Under the pieces are notes generated by a model, which was not told the origin of the DNA, did no database searches, and worked only from the letters and a program-made list of their open reading frames with translations. From positions 124,327-188,326 of the forward strand of contig VZRR01007616.1 of the NCBI GenBank assembly GCA_013398015.1: a DNA stretch of 64,000 nucleotides. The letters are read 5' to 3'. Positions 39,001 through 50,119 of the stretch are shown here, in pieces. Both the position numbers and the translations under genes were made by a program. The DNA is from Oreocharis arfaki. Lineage: Eukaryota > Chordata > Aves > Passeriformes > Paramythiidae. Every line of letters begins with the position of its first letter. Position 1 is the first letter of the stretch.

Positions 39001-42000
39001 CCTGAATCCAAATTGCACTTGCCTCTTTAACTCATTATATAGTCAGATCCTTCCATCTCAAGAGAGTATTGGGGAAATGGAAAAGGTTCCTAAAAGAATG
39101 ACAAAGATTATAAAAGTTATATCTTCTGCGTGAGATGTAAATTCTGTAGGAGAAATTACTAAAATGTCACTGTCATGGGAGAGTGTGAAAAGGGATTGGT
39201 GGTTCACTGTCCCTTTCAATAGGACTAGAAGGCATCAAATTATATCAGCAGATGCTAGATTCAGAACAAGTGAAAGGAGATGGTTCTGTATGCAGTGTGG
39301 AGTTCATTTGCAGCTTATTGCCCCTGTAGAATATAGGTGCTAAAATTTTACATAGATTCGAAAAGAGACTGGACAAATTCATGTAACAGATGTCTGTCAG
39401 GGGTTGGCATAACAAAGATAGCAAAGAGAATTATTTCTTTGGCCGAGGAAGTCCCCTGAAAGTTCAGGAAAATATTTTTGAGGTAGTTGTTATTGTATTT
39501 GTATGTAGCGTTGGCCAGTTTCCCATAGCTTCTGTCAGAAACAGATTACTGCACTGGTTGTTCTGCTAATATGGACACTTTTTTGTTCCCAAATGCTTTC
39601 GGCTCGGGAGCCCTTTCTCTGCTTTCTAGGAACTCTCAATTCTTGAATGTACAGTAGTAAAAAAATGCGAGTGGTACATTCTTGCCACTTTGTGCAAGTT
39701 GTCCCACATCTATCAAACAATAACTCTGGACACGTGATATGTAATTTTCAAATCACCCGTTACTCTTCTGACGAAGATTTATTTAAAAAGCTTGCATGAG
39801 AATGCCTAACCAAACACAGTATGCAATCACGTGTACGTGGAAGAATAAATTTTTGTTAATTACATTGTGTAAATCACTAATATTAATACACTATAATTTA
39901 AATCCCCTCAAGTAAATTAAATACTTCAACCATAGGTGGCCTTGGCCTCGGAAGTTTTGAAGCGTGCCTTATTACAGAAGAGTTAGCTTACGGATGTACG
40001 GGGGTTCAAACTGCCATTGAAGCGAACTCCCTAGGGGTAAGTTCTGTCTTTTCTTACATCCCTTAAACTACAATCTCTGCACTTTAAAGGGATGGATTAA
40101 TGGTCTAAATATTTTCTTTCAGCAAATGCCAGTTATCATTGCAGGAAATGAGCATCAGCAGAAAAAATACTTAGGAAGAATGACAGAAGAACCAATGATG
40201 TGTGTAAGTGTAACTGCTATACTGTAGAATGTTCCTAAACCATATTATTAGCATTACTCCTTTTTTTTAATTTTCTTTTTCCTCTTTTTTTTTTGCCATT
40301 TTTTCCCCCCGAACACTTACGTGTACTCACAACTTAGCCCTTTTTGATTTGTATGTAAACAGTGAAATTTACTGAAAGTTAGTGGATACCTAATGAGATA
40401 CATGCAGTAAGCAAATAGGAGAGATTACTTGGAAAATTATCCCTATCCTAATTCACTTATCAAAAATTAATAGTTTTTATTTCCCTTTCAAGTGGGGGTG
40501 TAGACATTTAAGAAAAATAAAAGGTTTATGTAAGATGACCCTTAACTTCGATGAGAATGAAACTCTATTTGTGATCTTAAGTACTACCTAAACAGTACTT
40601 GTTACATAGAAAGAAGTAAAGATTTGTGTGCAATATACGTAAATCTGTACAACTAAGCCTCCTAAAATGAAGGACTCGGTAAACATAAAATGTTACTCGG
40701 TGCTCTTATTTTCAGACTTTAAAGATCCTCAGCTTTCACATCAGAATTTCTGAAGCCTGAGGAAGTAATCACTTAAGGGTTACAGAATGTTTCCGTTTGA
40801 TTAAAAGCCAATTTTATGTATTATTATGGATTTACATAGAAACTTAACCCTTACTCAGCCAGCCGTTTCGGGGAGGGGGGTTGCGTGTTGGGTTGTTCTG
40901 AGGTTTTACTGGGGGGTTGTGTTTATTTGGTGTTTGGATTTTACCATGCAGTTCACTTAAACCTTTTACAAATAGTTTGATGCACATAATCTGCATTAAT
41001 TTGTAGTTGACTGAAGATAGAACTTTTATTCCCTGAGACTTCACATCTTAATTTCTTTTAGGCTTACTGTGTAACGGAGCCTGGAGCAGGTTCTGATGTG
41101 GCTGGTATAAAAACAAAGGCTGAGAAGAAAGGAAATGAATATGTTATTAATGGTCAGAAAATGTGGATCACAAATGGGGGGAAAGCAAACTGGTATGTTA
41201 ACTGGTATCATAGTTCTGTGCTGTTATGTAGTGGCTTTACCCTGCCCCTCCGCCCTCAGTTAAGTTCTTTAAACACCCGATACAAATCTGAATGTTCACT
41301 GTGTTTCAGCAGACTAAATTTTAATCTCTGCCCAGTTTATCAGGATAGCTATCGTGACAACATATACGAATGCAGTCTTGTGTGCTATGCAAAGCCTAAA
41401 AAGGAAAATGAGTGATGACATCATGACTCCACACTCAAGAATGGCCTCTTGAATCTTGCCACTATCAAAATTAAATCTGATTCTAGTAGAAACACCTCTT
41501 ACTCCTACTGAAGCTAGAAATGCTGTTAGATTGTAGCATTACATTTTATTTTCTGAAAAGAAGACATTTTCCATCTGTCAAAGATTGCAGATACAGCTGT
41601 GGTGTCTAGAGCGTGCTTTTACAATGTAAACCTCTTAAATCACGTTTTACATCACACCGATTCGCAATACAAAAATTTCCCTGAATTCAAGTGGGAAAAA
41701 CTTTACCCAAAGCTTACCCAAAAAGCTGAATTTTCTAGTTATTTCGTTGTTGAGGGCAGACCCACCAAAGACAATCTGTCAGATTTCTTTTGACCTTACT
41801 GAATACCATAAAAGTGATTTACAGTTGTTTAATGTCTGAGAGAAATACTAATTTACAGCTTACGCTTAGAAAAATAAAACCAAGATCTCTGAAATCAGGT
41901 GCTAACTTTTACATCCAAGAATGTGTGTCCTAAGCATTCATTTTTGTGTCTATGCTATGAGTAGGTTTCTTTTTTACTATTTGGGAAGCTGGTAATATCA

Positions 42001-45000
42001 TAAAGACTTACAGTACATGGAAAAGGTAGAGAATCTTTGCATGTTGATCTGAATAATTTTAGTAAATTTTATGAAGTCATGAATCTTTGAAACTTCCACT
42101 CTCTTGCTCCCTCTCCTTTCATTTTCAGGATGGGCAAGAAAGAAAAGTTTTTAACTTGCAGACAGAACTTATGATATCATAGAAATGCGCATAAAAATGT
42201 TTAAAGCGCTAGATAAATATATCTTGTTAATTGTGAGGATAAACTGCATCCATCTTCTTTGTTCTACACTAGGTATTTTTTGCTAGCACGTACCGATCCG
42301 GATCCAAAAGCTCCTGCGAGCAAAGCCTTTACTGGATTCATCGTGGAAGCAGATAGCCCGGGGATCCAAATTGGAAGAAAGGTAAAGACTGTATTTCTTG
42401 TTTGACAAGCCAGGAATTATTGTTCTGTTCTAAAATAATAATAAAGCAAAGGTACCACTAAAGAAAAGAGACTGTTACACAACTGAACATTTTCATTTGC
42501 TTATGTAGAACCATCTTTTCATTTTTACAACATAGATAAACTATTCATAAAACATCATTTTAAAGCTATTAATTCAGAAAAGGAATTATTCAGAATGGTC
42601 TAAAGTAACGTGACTACTTTGAATAGCTGCAAAAGAGTCTTTAAGAACTACTGTATTGGCAGGTGCCAATAAATGAGAAGTAGCATGCCTTGAAAGAATA
42701 AGAAGTGAGTCGGACAATTTTGGCAGTAAATACACACGTAGCGAGTTTTAATTTTAGCTACTGCTGGTCGAAGAAGAGACCTTAGAGATCCTGATGCTAG
42801 TTCTCTCTTTACCATAAAAAAAAAAAAAAAAAAAGGTACTATTTTTAATAGTATGTAAAACTGAATGTTGAACATTAGGCAAGAAATCTGAAAACTTGAA
42901 AAGCTCATTTATTTATTTCCTTGTAGTATACCTGTACTTCCGCATATTAGATTCTTTTCTTTCTCCACTTGCATCTCAAAGATAGTTGAACTAGAGGAAC
43001 ACAAGAAGATTGATTACAGCGACAGAACTAATTTCATGTAAGGAGAAAGTAAACTGCCCAGCTTAGACAAGTTAAGGGCATGCTGGTCTGCAAGTACAAA
43101 ACTAGTATTTGTGTTGCATGTGTTAATTTTTAGATTAAGTGTTTTGGGGAATAAAAACTATATGCTTTGAGTCAACAAAAGAATGAAAACATATTGTACC
43201 TTTGAATAAGCCAATTTAGTAGCACATCTATAAATTTCCCACTTCAGGAAATGAATATGGGTCAACGCTGCTCAGATACAAGAGGAATTGTCTTTGAAGA
43301 TGTGAGAGTGCCAAAAGAAAACGTATTGATAGCTGAAGGAGCTGGCTTTAAAATTGCAATGGGAGCTTTCGATAAGACCAGACCACCTGTAAGTATCAGA
43401 AAAAACTTGGTTATGAAATACAGCAGGAATTTCTGATTTTTTTTATTCTGGCCTGTATTCAATTCAGGTAGCAGCTGGTGCTGTTGGATTAGCAAAAAGA
43501 GCCCTTGATGAAGCTACTAAATACGCTTTGGAGAGAAAAACCTTTGGGAAACCAATTGTTGAAGTAAGTGTGGGGGCAGACAGAGTATAATAAAAGCTTG
43601 TGTTTTCACACCAGATGTACTGCTACTGATTTTTCAAGGTTATTCCTTGATATATATATTTCCTTAAATTTTATATTATACCTCTGCCATTTTGGGGTAT
43701 CCAAGTATATAGGTTGCAACATAAGTAAACTTAACTATGTGGTAACTTCAGGAATAAACTTACTGAGTTTTTTGAAAAAAATCACTGTATTTAGGAGATG
43801 ATATCTTTCTTGGATGTCACAGAATTTTAAGCGGGCAATATTAACCTAGTTTATTTCATCATAGCACCAAGCTGTGTCTTTCTTGCTTGCTGAAATGGCA
43901 ATGAAAGTTGAACTCGCTAGGATGGCTTACCAGAGAGCTGCATGGGAAGTCGATGCTGGTCGCAGGAATACCTACTATGCTTCCATTGCGAAGGCATTTG
44001 CCGGTGACATTGCGAACCAAGTAGCTGCAGATGCAGTACAGATTTTTGGAGGAAATGGATTTAATACTGAATATCCTGTAGAAAAACTAATGAGAGATGC
44101 TAAAATCTACCAGGTAAGTAAAACAGAATGTGATTAATGTATAGATTTTATATAGAATAAACAAATGGCTACTTACTTCAAATCACAATGTACACCTGTT
44201 AAAAAAAAAATTCTAGAATGAAAGTAGTAATCCTTCCATTTAAAGAAAGAGTCATTCAAATAAAGAAATTATTTCAAATCGGGAAATTACTTCCATACAT
44301 AAGTCATTGCACTTGACGAAAACTCAACCAACATGAAAGAAATAAGTTATGTTTTTTCTTTCTTTTTTTTTTTTCCCCTCTAATGTCGTAACTCTGTGCA
44401 ACTTTTAGATTCTCAATTCTGAAGTTTTTGAACTCTTAGGAAAAAAATCCTGATCAAAATACCAAAGCTCACTTTGGTATTCTGTAAGCAGAGGTGGTTT
44501 ACTTATCGTACTGTTCTTGAAAACCTTCAGAGATGCAAACCTTCTGACCATCTGTCTGTATTCTGGATTGATGTCTGCTTATAGTTTAGCTGTCTTAGCC
44601 TGAACACTAAAGCAGTTTCTTACCCCAACGACTTATGAGGGAAAACGTGGGGATTTTTTGGTTGAGGTTTTTGGTTTTATTTTTCTTTTCTGTTTCCAGT
44701 CTCCATCATCTGTTACTTTAAACTTTCTGTTTGAAACTTTAGTATCGTAAACTGTGTAGAATGCTGTGGTTGAGGTATCACTGGTATTGAGTATCACCGT
44801 GTTGTAGTTTAACCCCAGCTGGCAACTAAGTAGCTGCACAGCTGCTCGCTCGCTCCCCCTCCCTGCTTCAGGGTGATGGCAGAGAGAATCGGGGGAAAAA
44901 AAAGGTAGATCTCATGCATTAAAAATAAGAACAGTTTAATAATAGAAATAAAGGAAATGACAATAATAAAAGGGAGAGACAGATAGGAATAAAACCCAAG

Positions 45001-47836
45001 AAGAACAAGTGATGCACAATAAAGTTGTTCACCACTCGGTGACCGATGTCCACCCATAGCAATTGGCAACCTCCTGGTAACTCCCCCTAAGTTTATATAC
45101 TGGGCGTGACTCTCTGTGGCATGAAATACCCCTTTGGCCATTCCAGGTCAGCACTCCTGGCCATGCTCCCTCCCAGCTTTTTGTGCACCTCCTTGCCGGC
45201 AGATCACAGGAAACTGAAAAGTCCTGGATTTAGAGTAAGCACTACAGAGCAAGAACTGTAACACAAATGTGTTACCAACACTATTATCACACTAAAACCA
45301 AAACACAGCACTGTACCGGCTACTAGGTAAAAAATTAAGCTTATCCTAGCTGACACCACGACATGTAAAATGATTATCTCGCGTGTGTTGTATCGACGGA
45401 AGTGTGACGCAACCTAGAGTGATTAGCCATTTTTTTTAGCAACAAGACCCTTTTGTACTTATGTTTATCCCATAGTTCCCTGTAATCTCCAGGTTTTTTA
45501 CTGCGGCATTACTATCGAGAAATTATTCCATGTCATGTTGTAATTAGTATATTGGCCTATATTATGCTACAGTTCTTCATTCAGCAAGAATATTTTAATT
45601 GCATTCAGCAAAACCCGTAATCTTTATTGACATTATCTAACATAAATAGTGACTAGATAAAACATATCAAAATAGATGATATCAAGACATGCACATAAGA
45701 CCATGACTTGTAATGATTGTTAGCTATAACAGCTGTCATTCTCAAGATTCTCAGTAGTTAATATTTGTCTTACAGCTGACTTCAAAATGAAAACTATTAT
45801 TGCCACTAGCCAAGAATTTATTTTTCTCAGTTTAAGGAAAGACAACTGCTATGCTGGAATCTAAAGGTCCCTATAACTAACTTCACTTCTGCGAGTGAGG
45901 AAATGAATGATGAATTGAATTTTATGAATGAGATTTTTTCCTGTCAGGTTGCATGCTATTTAGAGAATAATGATGTGGGGGTTGAAACTCAGATTGATTG
46001 AGATTGATTTTACAGAATCCCATCATTACTTAGTTTTTTCATTACAGCGATAAAAATGCGTGGCCAAGTAGGCTTGTTTTTTTAATTAATCAGATTTAGT
46101 ATTACATTTTTGATGACTGTCAGTTCCACTTCATCTCCAAAAGAATTCAGGAAAGGCTTTTGTCTTGCAATTATTTTGTCTGTGTCTCTTGATTATATCT
46201 TGCACTTCACTGTGCTTTGCCGTATTACTGCTCTATTCCAGATGGTATATACTTTTGGCCATACGCTGCATGCACAAAAGCTTGATTTTTCAACTTGTCT
46301 TTCATACGTTTGATCCTTTTTGGTATTATATGATTCTTTTATTGTGTTTACTGGTAACATTTTTACATGTCCCTACTCTGACCTAGTATTGTCCGGCTAC
46401 AAATCTAGGCTGCTTTGGTAGAAACTCTTAGGTTTGGAAACTCTTAAATTTGGAAAACTTCCTTTCTTTAATAGTCAAGGAATCTTGAAACTATTTCCAT
46501 CACCTTATAAACCAAAACCTTTCCTGTAATTACATAAGGAGATTGTGAGTCGTGATGTCTTTACACTTGATTTTTCATCAGCAAGCACAAATTTAGCACA
46601 ATAGGAGCAGTTTGGTAGACAGCGGGAATGGCTGCTGCAACCCTGACAGCTACACACTAAGCAGTTTGAGTAGGCTGCTTAGCCTATTTCATATACCGGA
46701 CAACTAACCCCATAGCAGACCTGTTTGGTCCCTTGGAATGTACATCCCTGACAGGCATGCAATTGTTAGGGTCCAGTTGTAGGCTTGGACCATTATGGCT
46801 TTCCTAGGGTTTGGTGAGATTTTAGTATAGAGAGAAAACAAAGCTTCCATTTCAGTTGGTTTTAGAAGGCCTCTAGTAATCACAAAACACATTCTGCTCC
46901 TTGGAGTGGATCAACATTGGGTAAGCAGCAGCAGAGAATTTACCTTGGGAATTAACAGCTTGTTCAGAACCAGAACGCTAATGTGAACACAGGTTATAGC
47001 ATCCTTATTTTTAAAATGCTCTTTAAGGTTCCCAGAAAGATTATTCCTGTAAGTGAATTTGCATGATTTTCAGCAATTTGCCAAACCAAGTTCTGGCAGA
47101 ATTGGGAGCTGAAACATTAAAACCTCAGCCCTTGCATTACATCGCAGTATGCCTGCGCAGCATACAGCCTCCTCTGGCATTAGAACTTCATAGGTGCTTT
47201 TTTGTCTATTTCTGACTTTGGTGCCAGCAAACAAACAGAACAGAGTGACGATGCAAGCTGTTTCTAGAAGAAAACGCAAGAATAAAGAAAACCACCAACA
47301 AAACTGTATAGGAGACGGTACTAGTTAACAAGAAGCAATGGAAATAAATGGATCAAAGTTAACATATGGTATGACCTTGAAAGGCTAGTCAAAGAAAATA
47401 CAACACTTAAGGACAAGTAATCTCTTCCCTTCTACCCACGATTTCAGATCCTACTTTGTAAAATCTAAATTATGTATTTTCTTCCTCAAATAAGAGGAAT
47501 GCTATCACCTGTCTATTTTCATGAGAGCCCTACTGACTTTAGATAAGAGCACCTGAGAGAACAAGACTTTCTCAGTATCTTGTACAAGTTACATTTAATT
47601 TAGCCCGCTGTAATTACTCTGTCACGCTGGAATTTTCTGTTTTCTCTGTCTTCCCACACATCCTAATCCGCGCTGGGTTAGTGCCATGGAGGTTTACAAA
47701 TGTATACCTGTTAAACCCTTTTAAAAAAACCAGCCAGTAACATTATTGCAATTCTTCTTTTCAGATTTATGAGGGAACTGCTCAGATTCAAAGGATGATC
47801 ATAGCTCGTGAACATGTTGGCAAATTTAAGGCTTAA
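36010..47836 (+). CDS. ACADM: Medium-chain acyl-CoA dehydrogenase, mitochondrial (12 exons, complete)
   Basis: This enzyme catalyses the first, FAD-dependent step of mitochondrial beta-oxidation of C4-C12 acyl-CoAs and passes electrons to ETF. Coding exons: 36010-36033, 36830-36929, 37729-37826, 37928-37997, 39936-40036, 40123-40203, 41062-41192, 42273-42381, 43248-43388, 43468-43563, 43865-44113, 47765-47836. All introns are GT-AG and phases agree, giving 1272 bases and 423 residues against 421 in human. The start ATG has a strong context (G at -3, G at +4). The N terminus (MAALRATRQMLQ) is basic and lacks acidic residues, fitting a mitochondrial transit peptide. Family signature 1 (CVTEPGAGSD) is at 161-170 and signature 2 (from QIFGGNGF) at 376-395. 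The catalytic base is Glu403 in IYEGTAQ. Lys331 matches human Lys329, the site of the common deficiency mutation, and is wild type. I see no frameshift or missing residue. Confidence 0.97.
36089..36111 (+). other. G-quadruplex motif in ACADM intron 1
   Basis: Five GGG runs are separated by AC dinucleotides, starting 56 bases after the exon 1 donor on the transcribed (RNA-like) strand. They are followed by GGACC repeats to about 36130. This fits the canonical four-run quadruplex pattern with 2-nt loops. Confidence 0.8.
36218..36221. other. Assembly gap (4 N)
   Basis: Four N within the GC-rich first intron of ACADM. No coding sequence is affected. Confidence 0.97.
36830..36929 (+). CDS. ACADM: ACADM coding exon 2 (residues 9-41, starts codon 42)
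   Basis: Follows the acceptor CCTCTTTAG and ends before GTAAGT. It codes the rest of the transit peptide and the GAGFSF segment at the start of the mature enzyme. Confidence 0.95.
37729..37826 (+). CDS. ACADM: ACADM coding exon 3 (residues 42-74)
   Basis: Codes from ELTDEQKEFQATARKF to YDKTGE, the N-terminal alpha-helical domain. Acceptor AAAAATAG, donor GTAAAT. Confidence 0.96.
37928..37997 (+). CDS. ACADM: ACADM coding exon 4 (residues 75-97)
   Basis: Codes YPVPLIKRAWELGLMNSHIP and on to the split glycine codon 98. Acceptor TTTCAG, donor GTAAGT. Confidence 0.96.
38600..39415 (+). mobile_element. Old CR1/L3-like LINE fragment in ACADM intron 4
   Basis: Decayed but recognisable: GAGTTTGCTGATAATGCTAAG corresponds in part to the FADDTKL motif of CR1 reverse transcriptase, followed by GAGAGCTGCAGGAGAAGGT. 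Further on is the C-terminal/UTR block with a strongly diverged AAAAGAGACTGGACAAATTC near the end. It is much more diverged than the other CR1 copies here, so it is an older insertion. Confidence 0.7.
39936..40036 (+). CDS. ACADM: ACADM coding exon 5 (residues 98-131)
   Basis: Codes GGLGLGSFEACLITEELAYG and on to NSLG. Acceptor CATAG, donor GTAAGT. Confidence 0.96.
40123..40203 (+). CDS. ACADM: ACADM coding exon 6 (residues 132-158)
   Basis: Codes QMPVIIAGNEHQQKKYLGRM and on to EEPMMC. Acceptor CTTTCAG, donor GTAAGT. Phase 0 on both sides. Confidence 0.96.
41062..41192 (+). CDS. ACADM: ACADM coding exon 7 (residues 159-201)
   Basis: Carries acyl-CoA dehydrogenase signature 1 (CVTEPGAGSDVAG) and the GQKMWITNGG segment that contacts the flavin. 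It ends two bases into codon 202 (Trp), before GTATGT. Confidence 0.97.
42273..42381 (+). CDS. ACADM: ACADM coding exon 8 (residues 202-238)
   Basis: Codes from WYFLLARTDPDPKAP to IQIGRK, part of the central beta domain. Acceptor CACTAG, donor GTAAAG. Confidence 0.97.
43248..43388 (+). CDS. ACADM: ACADM coding exon 9 (residues 239-285)
   Basis: Codes from EMNMGQRCSDTRGIVFEDV to FDKTRPP. Acceptor ACTTCAG, donor GTAAGT. Confidence 0.97.
43468..43563 (+). CDS. ACADM: ACADM coding exon 10 (residues 286-317)
   Basis: Codes VAAGAVGLAKRALDEATKYA through ERKTFGK, start of the C-terminal helical domain with the conserved R-K-T-F-G motif. The intron before it is only 79 bases. Donor GTAAGT. Confidence 0.97.
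43865..44113 (+). CDS. ACADM: ACADM coding exon 11 (residues 318-400)
   Basis: The longest coding exon. It holds Lys331 (human Lys329), the tetramer-forming helices and signature 2 (from QIFGGNGFNTEYP). Donor GTAAGT. Confidence 0.98.
44800..45363 (-). mobile_element. ERVL-type LTR in ACADM intron 11, minus strand
   Basis: Read on the minus strand it opens TGTCGTGGTGTCAGCTAGGA and ends GGGGTTAAACTACAACA, the standard ends of a common avian LTR. Inside are a TATA-like AGTATATAAAC (plus-strand 45091-45102) and the conserved GTGCATCACTTGTTCTTCTT block. No internal viral genes flank it, so it is a solo LTR. Its U3 promoter would point against ACADM. A clear target-site duplication was not found. 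Confidence 0.88.
47765..47836 (+). CDS. ACADM: ACADM coding exon 12 (residues 401-423 and stop)
   Basis: Carries the catalytic glutamate (Glu403 in IYEGTAQIQR) and ends KFKA then TAA. Acceptor TCTTTTCAG. Confidence 0.97.
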   Translation: MYEGTAQIQRMIIAREHVGKFKA

Positions 47837-48060
47837 AGAAATGTATAAAGCGCATCTGGTGCTGCTGTAGCATTCTGCGTTCTTACAGAAAAAAATTTTA
47901 GTGCGTTTCTCAATAGAATTAAAAAGGGATGAAGAAAAAAAATTCCTTCAAAATATTTTTATTCTGTTCATTATTAAGCACTGATTCTGTTCTCACTATA
48001 AAATGTCATTTCTGACAGTCAATGCTGCATTCTAATAAAATATTTTTAAGAGAAGCATGG
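47837..48060 (+). terminator. ACADM: ACADM 3' UTR and poly(A) site
   Basis: A short 3' UTR. The canonical AATAAA is at 48034-48039 and a GT-rich downstream element (TTGGTTTGTATT) starts at 48061, so cleavage is likely near 48055. An ATTAAA variant lies about 115 bases upstream. Confidence 0.85.
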
Positions 48061-48395
48061 TTGGTTTGTATTCATTTTGCTCATCATATTTCATATACCG
48101 GACAACTCACCCAAAATACGAATTCCAGAGTATGTTAGTCGCCATATTTCAGTTTCTCTATGGTCTTGCCCTGAGCAGCTGAACGGCCCTTCCAGTTGAG
48201 CAGCGTGAAGGCCTGCTTTCCTATTGTCCATGTGTGTCTGTGCTGAGGATTTATATACCATCCAGCAGTAACAGTATCAGCTTGAGAGAATCTGGCCTTT
48301 ATGCTCTCAAGTGTGTACATATTAAATGAGGATGAATCACTTCATGCTTAACAATGACTTACAAGATGCTTTTTGTTTAAAATCCAGTATATTTA
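48061..48395. other. Short intergenic stretch with one minus-strand open frame
   Basis: Contains the second copy of an unusual 26-mer (48087-48112) and a 61-codon minus-strand frame (48135-48320) of unknown meaning. Both are treated as findings. Confidence 0.5.
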
Positions 48396-48880
48396 AACAC
48401 AGAATCACAGAGCATGCTGAGTTGGACCATCAAGTGCAACAAGGACCATCGAGTCCAACCCCTGGCCCTGCACAAAAATCCCACCGTCTGCTTGAGAGTA
48501 CGGTCCAAATGCTGCTTGAGCTCTGGCAGCCTTGGGGCTGTGACCACTACCCTGGGGAGCCTGTTCAGTGCCTGACCACCCTCTGGGGGAAGAACCTTCC
48601 CATAATACCAAGCCTAAACCTCCTGACTCAGCTCCAGCCATTCCCTCAGGTTCTGTCACTGAGCACCAGCGAGAAGGGATCAGTGTCTGCCCCTCTTCCC
48701 CTCACAAGGAAGTTGTAGACTGTGATGAGTCTCCCCTCAGACGACTCTTCTTCAGGCTGAACAGACCAAGTAACCTCTGCCGCTCCTCATCCGGCTTCCC
48801 CATGAGGCCCGTCACCATCTTCATCGCTCTCCTTTGGATGCTCTCTAATAGCTTAATGTCTTTCTTGTATACATAAACCT
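48396..48880 (-). mobile_element. CR1 LINE fragment, minus strand
   Basis: The left edge reads ACAGAATCACAGAGCATGC, then GGACCATCGAGTCCAACC, the reverse complement of the CR1 3' end. It continues through reverse-complement CR1 3' UTR to CTTTGGATGCTCTCTAATAG. Confidence 0.92.
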
Positions 48881-48909
48881 ATTATTCCTTTCCATCAATG
48901 TATATATAC

Positions 48910-49532
48910 CTAACTAGGTTTGCAGCAAGGACAGCCAAGAAGAAGGAATTACGAGATTGTTTTTAAACCTTGGATAGACCCTTCTTGGCAAGGCTGGCAG
49001 AATGGACATTCCCTGAAGTTCTTGAACAAATTATTGGACATGTGAGGCTGTACTGCATCCAGTTCTAGGCTCCCCTGTATAAGATAGATAAGGGACTTAA
49101 AGAAGGGAGTCTAGCACACGGTCACAAAAATATTAAGGGCCTGAAGCATCTCTCATGTGAGAAGAGGCTGGCTTTTTAGCCCGGACAAGTAAAAGCTCAG
49201 GGGTAATTTTATCTATGTGCATAAATACCTGATGGGATGCAATGAAGAGGAGGGAGCCAGCCTCAGTAGTACCCACGGACAGGACAAGAGGCAGTGTGGA
49301 CTAATTAAAACACATGACATTCCACCGGGACACAAGATAACTTTTTTTTTATTGTGAGAGATGTCATTTGGCGGCAGAGGTGGCGGAGCCCCCATCTGGC
49401 ACTCAAAATTCAACCGGTAGTGGTCTTGAACAACCTGCTCTAGCTAAGCCTACTTGGTGTAGGTGGGTTGTGGTCCACGATTTCAAGAGGTATCTTTAAA
49501 CCTCAATAATTCTATTGATTCATTTCCAATTT
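48910..49532 (+). mobile_element. CR1 LINE fragment, plus strand
   Basis: Reads in forward CR1 orientation: CACCTC-like GCATCTCTCATGTGAGAAGA, then ATAAATACCTGATGGGATGC, then GACAGGACAAGAGGCA, ending at AATTCTATTGATTC, a decayed copy of the CR1 terminal octamer. It lies back to back with the previous copy, with 5' ends facing each other. Confidence 0.88.
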
Positions 49533-50119
49533 CCCTCCAAAATATCCTTGCCTCTGTCTGGTCTCTTCTACGTCTCATATGAATTTAGTGCTGGATGGTA
49601 CTATTACTGTCATCAGGTGTAAGTTCTGCAATCCTTACTTCTCGGGTAGGCTACCTGGGAAGTTAGTTCTTCAAAGAAAGTGTTTAATCCTTATAAATTA
49701 CTGACTTGCCTCCAGGAAGACTCATAATGCAACATCCTTGGTAAGTATTTAACGTATGCAAGAAATAGACCTTATTTTTCATTTTCCTATGCAACCCAGC
49801 ATCATACATAATACTTTTTGTTTGATGTTCCTGCCTGGTATAGAGTCGGTAATCGTGAGCATAATCACCCAAGTCAGTTTTAATTAGGAAGCAAAAGAGA
49901 CAGTTTTGAGCAAAAGGACAGTTATCTTTACCCGTTTTACCTGAGACTAAATTCTTGGATTTGCTTTTCCGTAGAGCTGAGGAAGGTAAACGGAAGTTAT
50001 TTCTAAATGCTGTCCCCTTTGCTGTCATGCAAGAAAGTGCACAGCTGGAGTTAGTGTACTTTAAATTTACCACCCCTTTCAGAAGAGACTTTAGCTGCAG
50101 CAGGTCAGAACGCCACTGC
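49533..50119. other. Intergenic stretch before the RABGGTB promoter
   Basis: No repeat or exon recognised. A 229-codon minus-strand frame running from the CpG island into this stretch has no recognisable similarity and is probably a composition effect. Confidence 0.5.
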
